DNA from: Crocosphaera sp038442745 | GTDB taxonomy: Bacteria > Cyanobacteriota > Cyanobacteriia > Cyanobacteriales > Microcystaceae | NCBI RefSeq assembly: GCF_038442745.1 | Contig: NZ_JARVCN010000075.1 | Coordinates: forward strand, 1 to 11,580 | Length of the DNA stretch: 11,580 nt | Reading direction: 5' to 3' | Shown here: positions 5,979 to 11,580 of the stretch, piece after piece | Layout of the letters: each line of letters opens with the position of its first letter | Numbering within the stretch: position 1 is the stretch's first letter | Notes under the pieces: generated by a model | What the model was told of the DNA's origin: nothing | Databases searched by the model: none | The model's input: the letters and a program-made list of their open reading frames with translations, nothing else | Program-made: the position numbers and the translations under genes

Positions 5979-7027
5979 GTTTCTGAGTTCATTTTAAACC
6001 CTAATCCTGGTAAATTATTAACCATTAATTTTCCTTCCTTGAGAGTAACACCCACAAAGGGATCATCTATTAAGTTTAGGTGACTATCTAAGTCTAAATA
6101 ATCTGCATAAGCAGCTAAATGAATCATCGCTGTATTAGCTAAACTACTATCAGAATAACAACCATACATTACTTGTAATTTACAAGCTTTAGCTAAGGCG
6201 ATCATCCTCATAACCTCACTCAATCCCCCTGCTTTCATTAGTTTAATATTAATGCCGTGAATGTAAGGAGATAGTTTGATAATATCTTCGCTTTGAAAAC
6301 AACTTTCGTCCACAAAAATCGGTAACGGCGATCGTTGATATAATTGGGGTAAATTACCTTCATCCCCCACTTGTAAAGGTTGTTCGATATATTTAACGTT
6401 TTCTTTTGCTAACCAGTCACTCATCTCTATCGCATCTTTTAATGTCCATCCTCCATTAGCATCAACCGTTAAAGGAAGATGGGGATTTTCTTTACGGATA
6501 GCCAAAATCATAGCTTTATCTGCTTCTATTCCCTCTGGAGAACCTAGCTTAATTTTTAACAGTTTAACCGCCATAAAATTGAGCCAATTTCTCACTCTTT
6601 CTATTGCCTTTTCTGGAGAACTGATACCAATAGTAACAGATGTAGAAAACAAGCGATTGCCCTTTAATCCCCATAATTTCCAAAGAGGTAAATTGACTTT
6701 TTTCCCTAACCAATCGTACAACGCAGTATCGATAGCAGCCCGTAGAGAAGAATTCAGGTTATTTTCTAATAAAATAGTTTCAATTTCTTGTCTTTGTAGG
6801 GGATTATATTTATCCAAAATGGGAATAATTTTTATTAATTCTTGTTGTAAATAATCACTATTTATATCTTTTTCTTTCGTTACGGAAAAAGGAGAAGCCT
6901 CTCCCCATCCCTCTATTCCCTCTGCTTCTATTTTGATCCATAAATTAGTATTTTCCGCCGTGGTTCCCCGACTAATGGTTAAGGGAAAACGTTTATGAAC
7001 TGTAAAGGGTTGAAAGGTAAGGCGCAT
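5975..7027 (-). CDS. Dipeptide epimerase (L-Ala-D/L-Glu epimerase type), enolase superfamily
   Basis: 350 residues with the enolase-superfamily capping domain (about 1-120) and TIM barrel (about 125-330). Catalytic residues in the muconate-lactonizing/MenC subgroup pattern are K158-I-K160, metal ligands Asp189 (VDAN), Glu215 (YIEQP) and Asp240 (DES), and the second general base Lys262 (INIKLMK). Asp312 and Asp314 in LDLDSH form the DxD motif that dipeptide epimerases use to bind the substrate alpha-amino group. That favours epimerisation of Ala-Glu-type dipeptides, probably in murein peptide recycling, over o-succinylbenzoate synthesis. The family is often misannotated as MenC, and the exact dipeptide specificity cannot be read from sequence. 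It has no operon partner and no visible Shine-Dalgarno. Confidence 0.85.
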   Translation of the reverse strand: MRLTFQPFTVHKRFPLTISRGTTAENTNLWIKIEAEGIEGWGEASPFSVTKEKDINSDYLQQELIKIIPILDKYNPLQRQEIETILLENNLNSSLRAAIDTALYDWLGKKVNLPLWKLWGLKGNRLFSTSVTIGISSPEKAIERVRNWLNFMAVKLLKIKLGSPEGIEADKAMILAIRKENPHLPLTVDANGGWTLKDAIEMSDWLAKENVKYIEQPLQVGDEGNLPQLYQRSPLPIFVDESCFQSEDIIKLSPYIHGINIKLMKAGGLSEVMRMIALAKACKLQVMYGCYSDSSLANTAMIHLAAYADYLDLDSHLNLIDDPFVGVTLKEGKLMVNNLPGLGFKMNSET

Positions 7028-7099
7028 GAAATTTACGAAACTTGATTAAGAATAATTCAACAAACAGGCAATAGACCTTAAAAAATTAGTTAATCGTCT

Positions 7100-7150
7100 G
7101 GGTAAATATTTATTATCACTGTATCATGATTATTGATTCATAGGGTAAAT
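7100..7150. repeat. Direct repeat GGGTAAAT upstream of hypC
   Basis: GGGTAAAT occurs at 7100-7107 and 7143-7150, 43 bases apart. Between them is ATCATGAT, an 8-base palindrome. It lies 86-136 bases before the hypC start and could be regulatory, but two 8-base copies in AT-rich DNA are weak evidence. Confidence 0.25.
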
Positions 7151-7235
7151 GTACTTATCTATCATTGTCTCAGAGTGTTTACCTTCAAAGAGAACACACC
7201 CACTTATTTATCCATCCATTGAGGTTTAATCAATC

Positions 7236-7484
7236 ATGTGTTTAGCCGTTCCTGGAAAAGTTGTTAGTATTAGCGGAGATGATCCTTTATTGAGAAAAGG
7301 GAAAGTAAGTTTTGGGGGAGTTATTAAAGAAGTAAGTTTAGCTTACGTTCCTGATGTAAAAATTGACGATTATGTTATTGTCCATGTTGGTTTTGCCCTG
7401 AGTATTTTAGACCAAGAAGCGGCCCTAAAAAGCCTTGCTGAATTCCGAGAAATGGAAGCAATTTTATCAGAGCATCAATTATAA
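7236..7484 (+). CDS. hypC: Hydrogenase maturation chaperone HypC/HupF
   Basis: 82 residues, normal for HypC, starting with the invariant MCLAVPGKV. Cys2 becomes N-terminal after Met removal and is the residue that, with HypD, carries the Fe(CN)2CO precursor and delivers it to the [NiFe] hydrogenase large subunit. A small beta barrel (GKVSFGG…VSLAYVPDVKIDDYVIVHVGFALS) is followed by the C-terminal helix (ALKSLAEFREMEAIL), as in the family. The protein is cytoplasmic. No other hyp or hydrogenase gene is in the window, so it is separated from its partners. The 208 bases upstream probably hold its own promoter. It converges with the response regulator gene, 28 bases away. Confidence 0.93.
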   Translation: MCLAVPGKVVSISGDDPLLRKGKVSFGGVIKEVSLAYVPDVKIDDYVIVHVGFALSILDQEAALKSLAEFREMEAILSEHQL

Positions 7485-7512
7485 ATAATTCCAATAAACA
7501 GAAAAATTAATT

Positions 7513-8271
7513 TTAACCAAACCGATAACCGAACCCGCGAACCGTGATTAAATACTCTGGTTGACTAGGATCTTCTTCTAATTTTTCCCGTAACCAACGA
7601 ATATGAACATCCACAGTTTTTGTATCTCCCAAAAAATCGGGCCCCCAGATTTGTTCGATCAGTTGATCCCGCGACCAAACCCGACGAGGATAACTCATAA
7701 ACAGTTCTAATAAACGATATTCTTTGGGAGAGAGACTAATCTCTTCTTCCCTTAAAGTCACCCGACATTCCTCAGTGTAGAGAGTAATGTCACGAAACTG
7801 TTTAACAGAACTCGATGAAGAACTGCTAAAATTTTGACGACGAATTAAAGCCCGACAACGGGCCACCAATTCTCGCATACTAAAGGGTTTTGTCAAATAA
7901 TCATCTGCCCCCACTTCCAGACCCAAAACTCGGTCAGTTTCGCTGGCCTTGGCACTGAGGATTAAAATGGGGATGATATTGCCTTGATAGCGCAACAGAC
8001 GGCAGATATCTAAACCGTTAACTTGAGGTAACATCAAATCTAAAACCAACAGATCGAATTCTGTTGTTAGCGTTTTGGCATTTGTATTTTCTTGTTGTAA
8101 TAAGTTTAGGGCCGCCCGTCCATCACTAACTGCGGTGATGTCATAACCCTCATCTTCTAAGGCCAAAACCACCATATCTCGAATAACGTCTTCATCCTCC
8201 ACCACCAGGATGCGATGAGTATTGACCACAGAGGGGTTAGAGGGACTTTGACTAGTATCAAAAGACAGCAT
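7513..8271 (-). CDS. OmpR/PhoB-class response regulator (receiver plus winged helix)
   Basis: 252 residues. A Ser/Pro/Asn-rich leader (1-18) precedes the receiver domain (about 19-145), with acidic pocket Glu25/Asp26, phosphoacceptor Asp78 in LLVLDLMLP, Ser106 in ILSAKA and Lys128 in LTKPF. A run of seven Ser (149-155) forms the linker. The winged-helix DNA-binding domain (about 156-252) includes LSPKEYRLLELF, the recognition-helix region TKTVDVHIRWLREKLE and the wing VRGFGYRF. It should be a cytoplasmic transcription factor phosphorylated by an unlinked histidine kinase, since none is encoded nearby. It resembles cyanobacterial PhoB/SphR-like regulators, but I cannot name it. A perfect TATAAT lies just upstream of its start. 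Confidence 0.92.
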   Translation of the reverse strand: MLSFDTSQSPSNPSVVNTHRILVVEDEDVIRDMVVLALEDEGYDITAVSDGRAALNLLQQENTNAKTLTTEFDLLVLDLMLPQVNGLDICRLLRYQGNIIPILILSAKASETDRVLGLEVGADDYLTKPFSMRELVARCRALIRRQNFSSSSSSSVKQFRDITLYTEECRVTLREEEISLSPKEYRLLELFMSYPRRVWSRDQLIEQIWGPDFLGDTKTVDVHIRWLREKLEEDPSQPEYLITVRGFGYRFG

Positions 8272-8288
8272 AATTAATCTGAGTTGTA

Positions 8289-8294
8289 ATTATA
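8289..8294 (-). promoter_or_regulatory. Candidate -10 box of the response regulator gene
   Basis: TATAAT on the minus strand, a perfect match, 18 bases before the ATG at 8271. The transcript would have a very short leader of about 10 bases. No good -35 hexamer is found at 16-18 base spacing, so this is only suggestive. Confidence 0.35.
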
Positions 8295-8324
8295 TTCCAA
8301 TACAAACAATAAAACTAAACCGTT

Positions 8325-8346
8325 AGGATGGAGAGTGTCCGATCCT
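8325..8346 (+). promoter_or_regulatory. Hairpin in the leader of the creatininase-family gene
   Basis: AGGAT (8325-8329) pairs with ATCCT (8342-8346). Inside, GGA (8330-8332) pairs with TCC (8338-8340) around the five-base loop GAGTG, with one bulged G. It is 27-48 bases before the ATG at 8373. It could be an operator or an mRNA hairpin. Confidence 0.3.
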
Positions 8347-8372
8347 CATCATTGTTATACCATTGATTTTGT

Positions 8373-9119
8373 ATGTTGCTACACTTAATGACCTGGCCTG
8401 AAGTAGAAGACTATTTACAAACCAATACAGGAATCATTATTCCCATTGGTTCAACAGAACAACACGGACCCACAGGATTGATTGGAACCGATGCCATTTG
8501 TGCAGAAGCGATCGCCAAAGGGGTAGGGGAAACTACGCAAACGGTGGTTGGACCGACAATCAATGTAGGTATGGCGTTGCATCATACCGCTTTTCCTGGC
8601 AGCATGAGCTTACGTCCTAGTACCTTAATTCAGGTGATCCTTGATTATCTTACCAGCTTAACGGCAGCAGGATTTACTCGTTATTTTTTTATTAATGGAC
8701 ATGGGGGTAATATTGCTACTTTAAAGGCTGCTTTTTCTGAGAGTTATTATCATTTATCCCATCTCAATATGCCCCAAGCTAATCAAGTTCGCGCTCGAGT
8801 AGGTAACTGGTTTATGTGTCGTGCTGTTTATCAAAAAGCCAAAGAACTTTACGGGGATCAAGAGGGATCTCATGCTACTCCTTCAGAAGTTGCTGTGACT
8901 CAATTTGTTTATCCAGAGTCTATTAAAAATGCTCCTTTATCTCCCGATGTAAATTCCGGTTATCCTATTTATGGTGCGACAGATTTTCGCTCCCATTATC
9001 CCGATGGTCGCATGGGATCTAATCCTACTTTAGCTACTCCGGAACACGGTAAACAATTGTACGAGTTAGCGGTTAAAGAATTAAGTGAAAATTATCTTAA
9101 ATTTCTACAAGCTGATTGA
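8373..9119 (+). CDS. Creatininase-family metal-dependent amidohydrolase
   Basis: 248 residues, the normal family length. The metal-site blocks are present: GSTEQHGPTGLIGTD (26-40) with Glu29, His31 and Asp40; NGHGGN (108-113) with His110; and EGSHATPSEVAVT (164-176), which supplies further acidic residues and corresponds to the HAGxxETS region of relatives. In true creatininase the third block reads NGHxEN; the Gly here is shared by the broad family, which includes riboflavin- and mycofactocin-pathway hydrolases, so creatinine is an unlikely substrate. The real substrate is unknown. The protein is cytoplasmic. It is divergent from the response regulator, with 101 bases between, and convergent with the glycosyltransferase, with a 5-base gap. 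Confidence 0.88.
   Translation: MLLHLMTWPEVEDYLQTNTGIIIPIGSTEQHGPTGLIGTDAICAEAIAKGVGETTQTVVGPTINVGMALHHTAFPGSMSLRPSTLIQVILDYLTSLTAAGFTRYFFINGHGGNIATLKAAFSESYYHLSHLNMPQANQVRARVGNWFMCRAVYQKAKELYGDQEGSHATPSEVAVTQFVYPESIKNAPLSPDVNSGYPIYGATDFRSHYPDGRMGSNPTLATPEHGKQLYELAVKELSENYLKFLQAD
8508..8515. repeat. HIP1 octamer (copy 4)
   Basis: GCGATCGC within the creatininase-family gene, coding around Glu45-Ala46-Ile47-Ala48. Confidence 0.8.
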
Positions 9120-9124
9120 TTTAA

Positions 9125-10114
9125 TTAAGGTAAATTGGAGCTTTCCAACGTTTGGGAATGTCCTTCATCCTGGAATCCATAACGTTCTCGAATTAAATAA
9201 AGGGGACGTTGTTTGGTTTCTTCGTAAATACGCCCTAGATATTCTCCTAATATTCCCAAGGTAATTAACTGTACACCACCAATAAATAGTATGGTTACCA
9301 TTAAAGAAGCGTATCCCGGTACATCGATCCCTAAAATAATCGTTCTAATGATTAAAAAACTACCGTAAATAAATGCTAGAAACGATAAAACTACCCCTAA
9401 ATAACTCCAAACTTTTAAAGGAACTAAACTAAAAGAAGTGATTCCATCTAAAGCAAAATTCCACAACTTCCAATAATTCCATTTAGTGGTTCCTTGTAGT
9501 CGGTTGGGGCGATCGTATAATACATAAGTCTGTTTAAAGCCAACCCAAGCAAATAACCCTTTCATAAAGCGAGTTCTTTCTGGCATAGTTTTGATTGCCT
9601 CTATTACTCGTCTATCCAGTAAACGAAAATCTCCTGTATCACGGGGAATGGGAACACTACTAATACTACCAATAATACGATAAAAAGCGTTAGCTGTTGC
9701 CCTTTTTACCCAACTGTCTCCTTGCCGTGAGCGACGTTTTCCGTAAACCACATCGTATCCTTTTCGCCATTGATCAATTAACTGTTCAATTAACTCGGGG
9801 GGATCTTGTAAATCAGCATCGATGGGGATAACAGCTTTACCTTGTGCGTTTTCTAATCCTGCACTTAAAGCAATGTCTTTGCCAAAATTACGGGAAAGAC
9901 TGATAACTTTAATCTCTGGATAACGACGATGATAGTCAATTAGATAATCTAGGGTTTTATCTCTGCTACCATCATCTACACAAATTACTTCATAAGATAA
10001 GCTAAGACGATCCAAAACCCCTAATAGTCTTTCAAAAAGCAGTTTAAGACCGGCTTCCTCGTTATAACAAGGAACGATAATTGATATTTCTACCGAATTA
10101 AGGTTAGATGACAT
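9125..10114 (-). CDS. Polyprenol-phosphate glycosyltransferase, GT2 family (GtrB/DPM1-like)
   Basis: 329 residues. The N-terminal GT-A domain (about 8-215) shows IIVPCYNEE (12-20), VDDGSRDKT (46-54), SRNFGKDIALSAGL (74-87) and the metal/nucleotide motif DADLQDPPE (99-107). RDTGDFRLLDRRV (158-170) is the conserved acceptor-side block. Two membrane helices follow at about 233-257 and 268-292, then a cytoplasmic tail. The enzyme should move a sugar from a nucleotide sugar to undecaprenyl or dolichyl phosphate on the cytoplasmic face, for later use in surface glycan modification. Architecture and motifs match Synechocystis GtrB (Sll0501), whose structure is known; which sugar is used here is not evident. 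No flippase (GtrA) gene is adjacent. Confidence 0.92.
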   Translation of the reverse strand: MSSNLNSVEISIIVPCYNEEAGLKLLFERLLGVLDRLSLSYEVICVDDGSRDKTLDYLIDYHRRYPEIKVISLSRNFGKDIALSAGLENAQGKAVIPIDADLQDPPELIEQLIDQWRKGYDVVYGKRRSRQGDSWVKRATANAFYRIIGSISSVPIPRDTGDFRLLDRRVIEAIKTMPERTRFMKGLFAWVGFKQTYVLYDRPNRLQGTTKWNYWKLWNFALDGITSFSLVPLKVWSYLGVVLSFLAFIYGSFLIIRTIILGIDVPGYASLMVTILFIGGVQLITLGILGEYLGRIYEETKQRPLYLIRERYGFQDEGHSQTLESSNLP

Positions 10115-10278
10115 AAATTTATGCTATGGAATGGATTCAATGGAGTGCTTAAACAATTTAATTATGATAGCTTTTTTCTCTTGTTCCTTACTTTTTTCTA
10201 GGCAAGTTGGGTGAGACGTACAAGACAATATTAGATACAATGACTGAGTGCAAGTTATGAGAGTTTCATCGCTTTTTT

Positions 10279-11301
10279 ATGGACTATCAAGACGCAGGGG
10301 TTAACATCGAGGCCGGTCGTTCATTTGTGGATCAAATTCGCCGTTCTGTTGAGAGTACGCATAATCCCCAGGTTTTAGGCGGTTTAGGGGGGTTTGGGGG
10401 CTATTTCGAGTTACCTACAGGTTATGAAAATCCTGTTTTAGTTTCTGGTACCGATGGAGTAGGAACTAAGCTCAAAATTGCTCAAGCTCTTAATTCTCAT
10501 CGCACCATTGGCATTGATTTAGTGGCTATGTGTGTCAACGATATTCTAACGTCTGGAGCTAAACCTCTGTTCTTTTTAGATTATTTGGCCACGGGACAAT
10601 TAAACCCCCAACAGTTAAGGGATGTGGTAGAAGGGGTTGTGGAAGGATGTCAGTTGAGTGGTTGTGCTTTATTGGGGGGAGAAACCGCAGAAATGCCCGG
10701 TTTTTACGGTGCGGGTGAATACGATGTGGCTGGTTTTTGTGTCGGTATCGTAGAAAAAAGTAAACTTCTAGATGGTTCGCAAATTAATGTTGGGGATGTG
10801 GCTATTGGTTTAAGTAGTAGTGGGGTGCATAGTAACGGTTTTAGTTTAATTCGTAAAATTGTTGAGGTTAATGATCTAAATTGGAGCGATCGCTTTGATA
10901 TACTAGGAGAGCAAACTTTGGGAAAAATTCTTTTGACCCCTACCCAAATTTATGTTAAGCCTATTCTTGAAGCCTTAAACTCTGGGATGGAAATCAAAGG
11001 CATGGCTCATATTACAGGAGGTGGCTTACCGGAAAATTTACCCCGTTGTTTGAAGGAAAATCAATCTATTAAAATTAATCCAGAAAGTTGGCCGATTTTA
11101 CCTATTTTTCAGTGGATTGCTGATACAGGAAATGTTGAAAATTCGGCTATGTTTGATACTTTTAATATGGGTATTGGTTTAGTTATTATTGTTCCCCAAA
11201 AAAGAGTAATTGAGAACATTAAATGGTTTAAAAGTCAAGGGGTTTTTGCTTACGAAATTGGAGAAGTGGTGGAAGGAAATAGAACTTTGATAGGATTATA
11301 A
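10279..11301 (+). CDS. purM: Phosphoribosylformylglycinamidine cyclo-ligase (AIR synthetase)
   Basis: 340 residues, the normal PurM length. It closes the imidazole ring in the fifth step of de novo purine synthesis (FGAM + ATP to AIR). Signature blocks are in order: SGTDGVGTKL (56-65), MCVNDI (84-89), LGGETAEMPGFY (132-143), GLSSSGVHSNG (177-187), HITGGGLPENLPR (244-256) and TFNMGIG (294-300). The glycine-rich VLGGLGGFGGYF (32-43) is the N-terminal ATP loop. The protein is cytoplasmic and dimeric in the family. The start MDYQDAGV matches the usual beginning of PurM, although no Shine-Dalgarno precedes it. A truncated permease gene of a nucleoside/sugar-type transporter follows after 17 bases. 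Confidence 0.96.
   Translation: MDYQDAGVNIEAGRSFVDQIRRSVESTHNPQVLGGLGGFGGYFELPTGYENPVLVSGTDGVGTKLKIAQALNSHRTIGIDLVAMCVNDILTSGAKPLFFLDYLATGQLNPQQLRDVVEGVVEGCQLSGCALLGGETAEMPGFYGAGEYDVAGFCVGIVEKSKLLDGSQINVGDVAIGLSSSGVHSNGFSLIRKIVEVNDLNWSDRFDILGEQTLGKILLTPTQIYVKPILEALNSGMEIKGMAHITGGGLPENLPRCLKENQSIKINPESWPILPIFQWIADTGNVENSAMFDTFNMGIGLVIIVPQKRVIENIKWFKSQGVFAYEIGEVVEGNRTLIGL
10886..10893. repeat. HIP1 octamer (copy 5)
   Basis: GCGATCGC within purM, coding around Ser203-Asp204-Arg205-Phe206. Confidence 0.8.
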
Positions 11302-11318
11302 GGGTTTCCTAATTTTAA

Positions 11319-11543
11319 ATGAGTCTTCTACTGGATTATTTAATGGCAACTGTTCGTTTGTCTGTTCCTCTCGGTTTTGCCGCTCTAGGGGGAATGTGGT
11401 CGGAGCGTTCCGGGGTTTTAAATATTGCTTTGGAAGGGATGTTATTGACGGGAGCTTCTGTTAGTGCTTCGGTTGCTTTTCTCACCAATAATGCTTGGTT
11501 AGGATTAATTTTAGGTTCTGTAATTCTCACATCTTGCACCTGA
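11319..11543 (+). pseudogene. 5' fragment of an ABC transporter permease (BmpC/NupQ, RbsC-like)
   Basis: 74 codons before a stop at 11541-11543, against roughly 300 in the family. Residues 10-50 (TVRLSVPLGFAALGGMWSER, then SGVLNIALEGMLLTGA) are the characteristic N-terminus of one permease of nucleoside or sugar importers of the BPD_transp_2 family. Two hydrophobic segments are visible (about 12-30 and 38-69). The sequence stays family-like through about GLILGSVI (residues 61-68) and then ends in TSCT-stop, which does not look like a permease. The break therefore lies near 11520-11530. It follows purM by 17 bases on the same strand and may be co-transcribed; purine nucleoside uptake would fit that context, but this is inference. 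Start Met1 or Met9 are both possible. Confidence 0.75.
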
Positions 11544-11580
11544 CGAGACAAAGTTCCAAACCATGTTCATAAAACCAGGG
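11524..11580. mobile_element. Possible insertion-element end interrupting the permease gene
   Basis: Downstream of about 11524 the permease frame is lost. The reverse strand of 11524-11540 reads GGTGCAAGATGTGAGAA, a plausible terminal sequence of an insertion element, though I cannot name a family. On the minus strand 11527-11580 is open to the window edge and would end …ELCLVRCKM-stop, a possible C-terminus of a transposase. Only 57 bases are visible and no second end or target duplication can be seen. Confidence 0.35.

Noticed and set aside
10257..10304. 15-codon frame overlapping the purM start
   Set aside because: It is out of frame with purM, very short and lacks a ribosome site; there is no support for a leader peptide.
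11336..11551. Minus-strand frame opposite the permease fragment
   Set aside because: The plus strand carries recognisable permease sequence, whereas the antisense product is basic, repetitive and unlike any family.

Overview
The window comes from a cyanobacterium. The clearest evidence is a 30-residue psaM gene (photosystem I subunit XII). Five copies of the HIP1 octamer GCGATCGC, cobalamin and hydrogenase-maturation genes, and a GtrB-type glycosyltransferase agree with this. The AT-rich base composition and gene set suggest a unicellular Crocosphaera/Cyanothece-like lineage, but this is inference and no species is claimed.

Left part (1-2460, all minus strand): a small Arg-rich, single-pass membrane protein of unknown function; psaM with a likely RpaB-binding HLR1 motif upstream and a long-looped hairpin downstream; a tandem universal stress protein; and a pentapeptide-repeat protein whose five-residue register never breaks across 46 repeats. 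Middle (2461-4351): an AT-rich stretch with a eukaryote-like PAPS-dependent sulfotransferase and a Uma2-family nuclease-fold protein, then a 301-base gene-free region. Housekeeping stretch (4352-10114): cbiT (cobalamin), cdsA (phospholipid synthesis), an enolase-superfamily dipeptide epimerase, hypC (hydrogenase maturation), an OmpR/PhoB-class response regulator, a creatininase-family amidohydrolase, and a polyprenol-phosphate glycosyltransferase. Right end (10279-11580): purM (purine synthesis), then the first ~70 codons of a nucleoside/sugar-type ABC permease. The permease reading frame collapses near 11525, where unrelated sequence begins; this looks like an insertion-element end or a repeat at an assembly edge.

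From 2616 to 10114 the genes mostly alternate strand. There are four tail-to-tail pairs with gaps of 19, 28 and 5 bases and one 4-base overlap of stop codons. The only same-strand neighbours are cbiT-cdsA there and purM-permease at the right end, so most genes here must carry their own promoters and there is little operon structure. I see no CRISPR array, tRNA, rRNA, complete transposon or obvious multi-gene novel system. The most notable items are the truncated permease junction, the eukaryote-like sulfotransferase, the uninterrupted pentapeptide solenoid and the psaM control region.
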